Shown here: piece by piece, positions 17,498-27,426 of the stretch
How positions within the stretch are numbered: position 1 is the first letter of the stretch
Layout: each line of letters opens with the position of its first letter
From: Balanoglossus misakiensis
Taxonomy: Eukaryota > Hemichordata
NCBI GenBank assembly: GCA_040954595.2
Contig: CM082581.2
Span: 9,238,001 to 9,302,000, forward strand
Direction of reading: 5' to 3'
Length of the DNA stretch: 64,000 nt
The notes under the pieces: model-generated
Seen by the model: only the letters and a program-made list of their open reading frames with translations
The model's database searches: none
What the model was told of the DNA's origin: nothing
Position numbers and translations under genes: made by a program

Positions 17498-20400
17498 TTA
17501 GACAGACGTTTCCATTTGCCTTTCTCTTCTGCGACAACCAATTTTCCTAAGAATGAGAATAAAATCGTTTAACGTTCAAACATCCGCGATCATCTACTAT
17601 TTAGCTACCAATATGTATGGTAGTTAAACATTGAAAAAAAATTCTCAACGATGTAATACAATGTACAAGTCAAGCCTTTTAAATTCTTCAAACTCACCCT
17701 TGTGTTAATAGATCAATAACTGTGAGTAGAATACCAAAGGCAATAATTCCTGCTACAAATAGAGTCAGCGATTCTTCTTCTGTCACTTCTATCGCTGAGG
17801 ACTTCTTGCCTTCGACACCTGTCGAGTATGGATACATCAATCAAGAATATCACCTTTATTTGACTATAATATTGATGGAATAGTTGTGTGCAACTCTCAT
17901 GTAATTGTTCTGTAAAATACGCGAAACATAATTATTGTATTGAATTGTATTGTATTGTATTGGCATTATATTTATGTTGCATTGTATTGTATTGTATATC
18001 ATTGTATTGTATTGTAATGTAATGTGCTGTATTGTATTGCACTCGCCTGATGCTATGATTTGAGTCGCGTCTCTGCTATATACCGTTGAGGTTTTTGCAT
18101 CTAATAACGAGACTTGTGCACTCGTCGTTTGTTCGGGAATAAACTCGACGCTGGTGGAAATTGAGGTTTTCCATCCCAAACTGTGAGTTTGTGATCTGGT
18201 GGTCGTTGTGTCAGATGACGTTCCCTGTGCGTTCGTCGTTTGCTCTGAGGTCGTCTCCGCATCAGTTGAACTCGAAACTGTCGTTGTGTCAGATGTAGTT
18301 CCCTGTGCGTTCGTCGTTTGCTCTGAGGTCGTCTCCGCATCAGTTGAACTCGAAACTGTCGTTGTGTCAGATGTAGTTCCCTGTGCGTTCGTCGTCTGCT
18401 CTGAGGTCGTCTTTGCATCAGTTGAACTCGAAGCTGTCGTTGTGTCAGATGTAGTTCCCTGTGCGTTCGTCGTTTGCTCTGAGGTCGTCTCCGCATCAGT
18501 TGAACTCGAAACTGTCGTTGTGTCAGATGTAGTTCCCTGTGCCTTCGTCGGTTGCTCTGAGGTCGTCTCCGCATCAGTTGAACTCGAAACTGTCGTTGTG
18601 TCAGATGTAGTTCCCTGTGCCTTCGTCGGTTGCTCTGAGGTCGTCTCCGCATCAGTTGAACTCGAAACTGTCGTTGTGTCAGATGTAGTTCCCCGTGCGC
18701 TCGTCGTTTGCTCTGAGGTCGTCTCTGCATCAGTTGAACTCGAAGCTGTCGTTGTGTCAGATGTAGTTCCCTGTGCGTTCGTCGTTTGCTCTGAGGTCGT
18801 CTCCGCATCAGTTGAACTCGAAACTGTCGTTGTGTCGGATGCCGTTCCCTGTGCGTTCGTCGTTTGCTCTGAGGTCGTCTCCGCATCAGTTGAACTCGAA
18901 ACTGTCGTTGGGTCAGATGTAGTTCCCTGTGCGTTCGTCGTTTGTTCTGAGGTCGTCTCCGCATCTGTTGAACTCGAAACTGTCGTTGTGTCAGATGTAG
19001 TTCCCTGTGCGTTCGTCGTTTGCTCTGAGGTCGTCTCCGCATCAGTTGAACTCGAAACTGTCGTTGTGTCAGATGTAGTTCCCTGTGCGTTCGTCGTTTG
19101 CTCTGAGGTCGTCTCCGCATCAGTTGAACTCGAAACTGTCGTTGTGTCAGATGTAGTTCCCTGTGCCTTCGTCGTTTGTTCTGAGGTCGTCTCCGCATCA
19201 GTTGAACTCGAAACTGTCGTTGGGTCAGATGTAGTTCCCTGTGCGTTCGTCGTCTGCTCTGAGGTCGTCTCCGCATCAGTTGAACCCGAAACTGTCCGCT
19301 CTGAACTTTGTGTTCTCCGCCCACTTGTTGCTATGCTCACCAGAGCATGCGCAGTCGTCAACTGCTGCGAAGTCGTCGCTGCATCAGTTGTAAACGTCAA
19401 TGCCCCAGTTTGCAAATCTGTTGAAATATATACATGTACAACTCTAATTAAACGGGGACACCAACATCATTTTTCCAATTGCTACGTGAACATTATAGAA
19501 TCAATTGCAAGCCAGTTTAAGGTAGCGTAGCCGTAAATCCCGTGCGAACTTCTCACCTGTTGATGATAAACTCGGCTGAGTCGTACTTCCGTCTTGATTC
19601 GTCACACTCGGCGCATCATACGCTTCTGTCCGTGCTGCCGTTGGTTGCCATGCACTGGCGTTCACACTGGCTAGGTGTGTCCATTCTAAAGTATGGGTTT
19701 GTCCACTGGCATTCTGCGGCACAGCAGTGGTCTCTATGACAGTAGTGTTTTCAGAAATTGTAGTGTTTTCTGTAGTTGCAGATTGGTTCACTGTCGGCGG
19801 CGCGTCAATGCCAAATGGTAACGTCATGGAGAGTGAATCTGTTAAAGAATGAACATACAGTAATTTCCTTAGAGGAACAATGTATCTTTAGAGGAACTAT
19901 ACAAACAGATGTATGTGTGTATATAGATATATGCCTTTAGATAGACAGACAGACAGACTGGCAGACAGGCAGGCAGAGAGAGAGAGAGGAGGGAGAGAGA
20001 GAGAGATAAGATGTATATTTTGAAAATGTTCAATATCTCTCAATAACTCACCACCAGTGCACTCTGGAAACTGGATGTCAGTGTAGATGACGTCATTTAG
20101 TACAACTTCGTTTGGAGGGTACGAGATGTTGACGGCGAAGGCGTGTCCCTCCGATGGGGTAATGACTATTGTGAATGGTAGGAGGGTGAGAATGTCGGGG
20201 CGGAAGGTACTGTCGGAGGAGAAATGACCACCCAGCATTCGAGTCAACTGCACGATCCCCGAATTACCCTCGGTGACCACCTGCACGGTGTCTATCGGAT
20301 ATCGACCATTGTAGATTTGAAGTCCGAAGTTCCCCATGTCGGTGAACTGGGAATGAAAATGAACACACGATTGATTGGCTAGGGCATAGGCTAGGGGAAA

Positions 20401-21753
20401 AGGTTTTTGTACTGCACACGCACACGCACCCGCTCGTACACACATACAAAGACACATAATACAGACATACGCCTGTACGCACAAGCACGCGCACACACAC
20501 AGTCACAAACGCATACACACATACCTACCCTTAGTCTTATACTGTCTCCTTGAAGAGGACAATCGATGACAGACATTGTCACGGCGAATGACGAAAACAC
20601 CGCCGGTAGAGTTTCAAGACCCCCTAGCGTTGCGTAAGCATCATCGTGCAGCCCTATTGTGTTACCGAAGCAAAATAAGCAACCACTGACCACTTTTACC
20701 AGCTCTGGAATATTTGTTGGGCCCACCACTTCCAGACAAACACCACACAACTGTGAAAAAAAACACAATGTGCGAAATTCGTCATTTAGGTGTAGAAAGT
20801 ATACAGCATGGCTCATATTGGTCGCAACTGCACTTTTATTGAAGAAATATGTCACACCGTGCTTAACCTTTGTCGTCTGCTGTGGTTAGAGAACATTTGT
20901 TTTGGCAGTGGTTGATCAGCCTTACTCCATAAAGCTTTCCAACATTGTATTGTATCGTAGTGTAGTGTAGTATAGTGTAGTGTATAGTGTTGATCAAAAC
21001 ATTCACTTCGCATACATGTTATCAGCTAAAAGTTATCTCTGTACAGAAGTCAAATAAATGCAGCCATACCCTGGAGTATCCACCAAACCACCAGCCGTCA
21101 CTCATGCGAGCAAACTTGAATCCTTGTTGTTGTAACTGCCACAGGGGTAGTCCACAAGAACCGGAGTATGTGTCTGGGTCAACGGTGATAGGATAATACA
21201 TCGCAGCTACACTGTACGCCGGGCTCAGTTCACACCGCTCGGAAAGTAAATTGGGGTTTTCTAAATAGAAGAGCATGTACAATCCTCAGTGTAACTACTT
21301 CTGTAAAGAACTAAGTGGCAAACGTAAAACATTGATAAAGTCGCCCATTACAATTTCGGACAAATGACAGAATCTCCATGTACCTGTGCACGTCGGTGCT
21401 GTTGCCGACCACTCAACCCCAGAACACGTGACTACGTTTTCTCCTACCAAAAGATACCCAACTTTACATGCAAATTCCACGCTTTGGATGGGGTAGGTAA
21501 CGTTTCTAATCACCGTTCCATGCGTAGGTATTGTCAGATCTTGGCAATTCGAAGGAGTCACGGTCGTTTGTTGAGATTGTGGTCTTGCGCAGTCCACTGG
21601 AATGAAAGCAATATATTAACATGATCAGAATGATTATGTTTGCAGCATTTTGATACGAGCACAACAAGAGGAAGTTGAGAACTTACCAAATGTTTTGGTC
21701 ATGATAGCGAAGACGAAACATAGCTTAGCTGAGATTGCGGACACCATATTCAT
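17498..21753 (-). CDS. Sushi + expansin-like + mucin-repeat single-pass membrane protein
   Basis: Exons in transcript order are 21753-21687, 21596-21384, 21260-21070, 20750-20529, 20346-20052, 19838-19557, 19417-18047, 17818-17698 and 17546-17498. All phases join, giving 936 aa. Residues 1-22 are a signal peptide. One Sushi/CCP domain has Cys at about 40, 66, 80 and 92. Residues 95-231 resemble the expansin double-psi beta-barrel (SGSCG, then CGVC at 159-162). Residues 232-329 resemble expansin domain 2 (YNGRYPIDTVQV, then VQLTRMLGGHF). An NxT/S-rich linker and fourteen 26-aa Ser/Thr repeats form a mucin-like stalk to about 880. A transmembrane helix follows (about 898-918), then a basic tail ending ETSV, a class I PDZ-ligand pattern. 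The exon 19417-18047 donor is GC rather than GT; this choice keeps the transmembrane segment in frame. The expansin-like assignment is by eye. Function is unknown; a surface glycan-binding or adhesive role is a guess. Confidence 0.8.
17935..18042. repeat. (ATTGT)n pentanucleotide repeat
   Basis: Imperfect ATTGT/ATTGTA units fill the intron next to the non-canonical GC donor of the expansin-like gene. A related TAGTG-type array lies at about 20945-20990 in another intron of the same gene. Confidence 0.85.
18202..19293 (-). repeat. 78-bp coding minisatellite, 14 copies
   Basis: Fourteen head-to-tail 78-bp units encode near-identical 26-aa repeats of the type SSSTDAETTSEQTTNAQG plus a short TSDTTTV linker. 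Units differ by a few substitutions (N/K, T/P, T/A). Because 78 is a multiple of three, the array stays open in other frames on both strands, producing long false ORFs. Confidence 0.95.
19935..20006. repeat. Purine-rich (GACA)n/(GAGA)n microsatellite
   Basis: GACAGACAGACAG grades into GAGAGAGAGA in the intron between the second expansin-domain exon and the mucin linker exon. Confidence 0.85.
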
Positions 21754-22235
21754 TCCCGTGAGGACGGGCTCGTCACTAATTTTCAGATGGAAGGAAAAAA
21801 GCTTCACACGACCACAACACATCACCATGGCGACTGATAGCTTGAGACTATTCAAATTGTTCTTCAGAATGAATGACATGCAAACAATCAACTACTCACT
21901 TGTACCATACAAATCATTCATTTGCCATGATACATAAAATCAATACCAGGTGAATTCGATTGTGCATTATGGACATATGACTTCATAATATCTTAAATAA
22001 TTCCGGTCTTATACCAATGCACACTACGTCGATTCTTTTTAAACAATTCTTTGATCGTTCATGAATGAAATCGATATTGGTAGGACATTTACAGCACAAA
22101 TAACTATACTGATTTGCTCCTGTAAACCTACACAATTCGCGTCTTCAACGCTCAAATTCTTTTCATAATATGTTCAATAACAGGATCCGTGTGAATTTTG
22201 CCTCTGATAAAACAAACACCGTCTGAGTGTAAGAG

Positions 22236-22255
22236 CACGTGACCTGGCACGTGAC
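22236..22255. promoter_or_regulatory. Paired CACGTGAC E-boxes
   Basis: CACGTGAC occurs at 22236-22243 and again at 22248-22255, spaced 12 bp start to start. This is the core of USF/MITF/TFEB (CLEAR) sites. They lie about 480-500 bp upstream of the expansin-like start codon. Confidence 0.5.
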
Positions 22256-22299
22256 CATTTTAGTGCACAGTATTTTAGTGCTTAGTATTTGATATGACC

Positions 22300-22305
22300 T
22301 TTATT
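22300..22305 (-). promoter_or_regulatory. Poly(A) signal of the SLC1-like gene
   Basis: TTTATT on the plus strand is AATAAA on the minus strand, about 507 nt past the stop codon at 22812-22814. Confidence 0.5.
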
Positions 22306-22811
22306 GGAATAAATATAACGCCAAAAATGCCAAATAGAGAGAGGAGAAAAAGAAGGGAGCCCATCGTAAGTTAAACAAAACTACACACAATCGTTATACA
22401 CAGATAAAGCCTTACACTTCAATATATGTAAGAAATGTCATATTGATAACATCTAACATTTGGAAAAGAATACGTCATAATTTGCCAATATTTTAATCCG
22501 AATAATCGAATGCCCAAGTATTAACTGCCCAGTCAATAGACTGTTTGGGACTACCGTAACAACTAATATTCTTTTAAAGTTCCACCCTTTTCATGATGAA
22601 AATGAACTTCGACGATTTATGTTTACATTACAAGAGAGCGATTATTTTTTCCACTGACATTTTGATCCTCTTTATCCTGTGATATACTTAACTATGTTTC
22701 CTTTACATCAAGTTTAAATTTAAAATTGGGCATGCGCAAGAAAACTCTACTGCATTCTGGGTGAGAGTAATCATCCTCTAATCACGCCCTCCAGTGACGA
22801 TTTCATGAGTA

Positions 22812-25800
22812 TTACAACTTTGTATTCTCTTGACTTTTGTCTACCAAACGCTCCACAGAATTTCCAGCATTGAAGTCGTTGGCGATGTCCCCATGTTCGA
22901 GTATTTCCAAGGCGTGTCTCTCCCTTTCTTGCATAGCCTCGAATTCCTTTTCTTGCGCTTCTATTTCCTTCCCCATGATTCCATCAATAACACCAGCGCC
23001 TGCGCAGTGGCTGACGCAGTTCACACTGGTTCGGAGTCCATCTCTGGCAGAGGTGAAGAAAACAAGAAATAGGATTCTTGAAACAACTAGTATTGTTTGG
23101 TCTATATTTATTGTAATCACAGTGACATGCTACTACTGATGACGTATTTTGCGGTAATCATGGTTTCGGTTACTTATAATGACCACTGAGTCACATTCTC
23201 GCGAACCAGAGCCAACGCAAAAAGTGTCGCTTGGTGACGCAAAAATGGGGTCACCCCAAAACGGTATCTTTCACACCACTTCGATTTTTATTCACGTCTG
23301 ACTCAGCGATGTAGCCAGCCAAAGTGTCTCGAGTAAACTAATTTAATTCCCTTTTTGACCTAGTTGTGCCATGACATAAATCAAGATTACTTTATTGCAG
23401 TTTTCCATATAAAAGAGGTCAACTTGAAAGGGGGTCAAATGGCAAAAACTTGCAGTAGGCTGGAGGTTGAACCATAGATCTCCTCCAATGGAAAGTGCAC
23501 CAGTTGCCTAATTATTGTGGTAAATGCAAGCCATGGCTTGGTCGACGTCCCTGGCATATTTTTTTTCTAATTATATGTTGTGTGGAAAGGATTAATAGTT
23601 ATACAGTATTGTGAATTGTGGGTCATAAAACTTTATCAGCACCTGGTTGAACTGTTTTGAATGGTGCAACAGTAAACATTCCTGCCGCGGTCCACACGAA
23701 TGATGCAACTTTGACTGCTTTATGCTATAAGATATCGCGCCCAAAGTATATAGGTATAGTTGGTAGGGTATCAATAGGCAAAGTCGTTAAGCATACTCAC
23801 AGCAGCCACTCCACAGACAGCAACAGACCGATGTTTTCAGACGGTATGCCCGCCGCACTGCAAACAGTCACCATGGCAACCAGACTGGCGCTTGGGACGG
23901 AGGGGAGACTAACCCCCATCACAAAAGTAACGATTCTGTGATTTAGATGATAATTATTTTGTAAGAATTAGTAATATTGCAGACATGCAGGCATGATGGC
24001 ATTGTGTCAACAACAACAACAACAACTGCAACAACAACAACAACAACAGCAACAACTTACGCAGCAGTGACGATCTGACCCGCATTCAAGGTCATGTTTG
24101 CAATCTGTGCCAGCCACATGGCTCCACTCAGGATAAAAATTGCAGAGCCATCCGCTTTTATGGAAACAATTAACGGAATTGTGTAATAGACAATCGTTTT
24201 GTGTACACGGTTGTTGACTTCGCACGCTTTCAAAAGCTCCGGTAGAATGGCCACACTGGAATGAAAAAAAAAGACCAGGGTCATGGTCAAAGTCTGGAAT
24301 GTGAAAATCCTTTCCACCTTTCCACGTGATTTAAATTTACATAATTGGACCTTTCGTCGCCATTTTCCAGAATTTCATCTGTACACACTTGATTTCCGGC
24401 TTACTTGGTTTTGGTTACAGTGGCCAATATGGCCGGCCGTGCACAGCCAAGCCAGTATGCAAACGGATTCCGTCTCGTGCAGATGAAATATACCAACGGC
24501 AAGACTATGAAGAAGTGTGTGGAGAGACCAGCAATGACAACGCCGATGAATTTTCCCAGGGACGCCCACACTGCAGCGAGATCGCTGACGTCGATGAGGG
24601 CGCGGAAGATAAGACAGGCGGTGCCAATCGGAAGGGTCCTGTCATGGAAATAGAAAGCGTTTGTGTTTAATCAAGGATGTAAAATATCACACGTAGAATG
24701 TGTGTGACTATTCGAGTGCACCCAGTCTCATAGACATTTCTTAAATTCTCCATTCCTTTTTTGATCAAAATTAACCAACACACCACTGACACCACAATGA
24801 ACGGTTCCTACCAGAGATAGTACGACAGAATTCTCAAACTGATGACGCGAAGTGACCACATGAAGTTAAACATGGTGTGCGTCTCTTCCTTGTGCAGACT
24901 CATTGCGAAACCGAACACCGCCGAAAACACCAAAATACCTTCAAAACAAACGAGAAAGAACATGAACTACACTTTAAACGATACTGAAACATGAATAAAC
25001 ACATGAGCTTCCATGCCGATATTGCTCCTCAAAATGTGAATGTCTTCGTGTACGAGAAATGAGATCCCTAACTTACCCAGAATATTTGTACTGCTCGCGT
25101 AAGCGGACTCTTTCGATATCACTACTTCCTCTGTTCTGTTTGTCCCGGTAATGTTTCTTTCCTCAAATGTGTAATCTGTATAGATCTTCAAGGAAACAGA
25201 TATACACTTCAACAGTTATGTTAAAACAAAATGCAGGTACAGTGTGCATTAAATGTATGGTGAAAATAAGGATGATGAACTTCAGGGCCATGACTGTAAG
25301 AAATCTCGCAGTATACGCTTCCATTCTCCGACTTACCGATTCCACACATGCCTGGACAATGTTGGCAGGAATTATATTTCTGGAAGACAACAGAAACACC
25401 CGGTCGTGAATATTTACATGATCGTATCACAGGGTTTCATACCTGATTTCTTTGTGTGAAATCGGAAGTCTGGCATGCCTAGGTCTCATATGTGACAACA
25501 ACGATAAGGTCATGGTATAGAAGACTGAGATACAGAATAGGGCTGAACTGTTCTCGAAGGTATGAAGACAATCGGAACTTCGCATAGATCTCAAAAACAA
25601 AAGCAATCTATGACATTCGCCCCAAAAAAACGTACCTCAGCAAATCAGCAATGACGTCCTGCGTTTCGTAGTATGCTGGTTCGTAGTCACTATTTCCTAT
25701 ATCGGTTTCGGTCTCCCCTGGTTTGATGGTCAGACTGAAGATGAGTCCTTGTATTACAGCCAAGAATACGACGCCAAATATGTATGCAAAACCGATGCCG

Positions 25801-27426
25801 CTCATTTTACCATTGGATTTGGGATCCACCGACGATGTTGCTGTAGTTGTTGTTGTTGTTGTTGATGATGATGATGATGATGATGATGAAAATGGAGGAA
25901 ATCAAGGTTAGAATATCTCGCAGGAACTCGTGGAGTTCGGTAAACGGTCTATTCCCACGAGGCAAAGTAAACATATCTACAAAACTCAATATCGGACGCA
26001 GCATTATCCCTTTCACCACCATGGTTTGGTCCAAATCCATCGTTTTCTATGGGAGAGGTGGACCTCTATACGGGGACACGGGGGGTGAAAAGGGTTAAAG
26101 AGCCCACGCATTTTTTGGTCATCGAGAGCAGGGAGGCTCACCTGTGATGATACTAGATGTCAATACCGGAAGAATCATGCAACGTAATCCACGCATAAAT
26201 AATTCACCAGGAAAGCCAATCCACATTTTAGCATCATCAGATATGTTCAGCGGCTGCAAGATGAAAAACGGCAATCTTTACAAAAGTCAAATAGTACATG
26301 TATTGATAAATCTGTTCTCAAAAAGAGAATTACACAAACTTACTAATGAGAAAAACGATATTTAAATTTTGATCGGCCATTGTGAAATAATTAATCCGTC
26401 TTTTAAAAATCTCAGACACCCGGACACAGTTTTGCCGATAATATCCACAAGTTCAAGGGTCTTAATTAAGTGTAAAAATAGTTGCTTGACTAATTTGCGA
26501 TTCAAAATATGCTGTCATGAACCTCGCAGGCTACCTTGAATAAGTTCTGCTCGAGGTGATTTATTGTTCTGGGTTTCAACCCAAATACATGTTTTATAAG
26601 TATTTTTAATCTCTACAGTTGATCTTTATTGTGCACATATACTCTCGAACGGTAGTAACGGGTGAATTCACTATCATTTGAAGTGGCGGGAACTGACAGA
26701 CCCTGGAATTTTTTTATTGTAGTGTTATTCACGAGACGTCGTTCAAAACTCGAGGAGACGGTACGCGCCAAAACAAACGGGAGCCTGACTCTCAACTGCG
26801 GGCAAACTTGAATATGCTCCGCGGTATATTCGTGAAAACTGTCAGGTGACAAGAAAGTCAACTATAAACGACAGCGGCAGTCAAAATCGACGGAGAAATT
26901 GTCCGTTCCTGATCACGAGTACCATCAAATGTAAATACATAGAAATGCTATCGTTATTTCAAATTAATCGTGTTTTCCAGCGTCAACTGGATTTAAACAG
27001 AATAACAAAACAAGTTAGCCATCGCAAATTGCTGCCATAATGAAATGTATATTATACAGTGAATGTTGTTTGCACAAGGAAAACCACACATATCTCAATT
27101 ACTTGCAGATATAAGAGGCGATAAAACTTTCAGAACGACAGTATTCTCGGTTTTCCGTTTGTCGTGTGACATGCCTGACCGCCAGTTTTTGGCAAGGGTG
27201 TGCGTGGGAAGAACTAAAAATCGGCAGCTTACGGCTCAACCGGGCCCGGGAAAAAAAACGTGGAATTTACAACACATCCCATTTACACAAAGGCAGCCTG
27301 GTGCTGCTTTGAATATACCTGCAATATGGCCACAAGAATAAACCCCACGGCAACGCCTATCAACGTCAGCAACAGCAACAAGTTGTTCAGCAACCATTTC
27401 TTGAAACACTCCCCCGAGCACCGCAT
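22812..27426 (-). CDS. Divergent SLC1-family (EAAT-like) transporter
   Basis: SLC1 proteins are trimeric Na+-coupled plasma-membrane carriers of glutamate or neutral amino acids. Exons in transcript order are 27426-27319, 26253-26142, 25840-25636, 25379-25337, 25185-25077, 24938-24812, 24638-24405, 24255-24061, 23935-23801 and 23043-22812, giving 499 aa in one frame. An upstream in-frame ATG at 27489 would add 21 aa. Family landmarks are TM1, GFPGELFMRGL, SNGKMS, RNIIPANIVQACVES, an N-glycosylated loop (ERNITGTNRT), FSAVFGFAMS and the TM8 motif DGLRT with N431. Several functional motifs are altered: the HP1 serine string is TKTNV (310-314), the TM7 NMDGT is KADGS (346-350), the HP2 glycines are largely lost, and the last Na+-site Asp of TM8 is H435. 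R427, matching the Arg that holds the glutamate side chain, remains. Membership of SLC1 is clear; substrate and transport activity are not. Confidence 0.85.
24009..24057. repeat. (CAA)n microsatellite beside an SLC1-like donor site
   Basis: CAACAACAA repeats with a few TGC/AGC interruptions begin immediately after the GTAAGT donor of the exon ending at 24061 (transcribed as GTT repeats). Confidence 0.85.
25847..25889. repeat. (GTT)n(GAT)n microsatellite beside an SLC1-like acceptor site
   Basis: On the transcribed strand this reads (ATC)n(AAC)n followed by TACAG and the exon starting at 25840. The 3' splice site therefore has no normal polypyrimidine tract. Confidence 0.85.
26005..26098. mobile_element. 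MITE with TTAA end (piggyBac-type), SLC1-like intron
   Basis: Termini are TTATCCCTTTCACC and GGTGAAAAGGGTTAA, and the interior (ACCATGGTTTGGTCCAAATCC and following) matches the 11354-11446 copy in reverse orientation. One TTAA flank has mutated to TTAT. Confidence 0.75.

Larger units (their letters stand above)
21754..22811 (-). promoter_or_regulatory. Spacer: promoter of the expansin-like gene and 3' UTR of the SLC1-like gene
   Basis: No coding exon is recognised. A minus-strand AATAAA (22300-22305) would end the SLC1-like mRNA about 507 nt after its stop. Two CACGTGAC E-boxes follow at 22236-22255. The remaining sequence before the ATG at 21753 shows no TATA box that I can support. Confidence 0.5.

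Noticed and set aside
17179-17541. 120-aa minus-strand frame as a long cytoplasmic tail of the expansin-like protein
   Set aside because: The preceding exon ends in phase 2 (CAAGG/GTGAGT), which reads the short GKIG...ETSV tail and stops at 17498. The longer frame needs a one-base shift.
18101-19324. 407-aa Arg-rich minus-strand frame across the same repeat
   Set aside because: This is a second frame of the same minisatellite. It has no flanking exons that join in phase and its composition is a by-product of the repeat.
18199-19530. 443-aa plus-strand open frame rich in VVVSDVVPCAFVVCSEVVSASVELET
   Set aside because: It is the antisense shadow of the 78-bp coding repeat, which stays open because the unit is a multiple of three. 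The minus strand joins in phase with Sushi, expansin-like and transmembrane exons.
23647-23731. Possible SLC1-like exon reading ASFVWTAAGMFTVAPF
   Set aside because: The exon at 23043-22812 joins 23935-23801 directly and supplies the expected DGLRTSVN motif, so this stretch is intronic.
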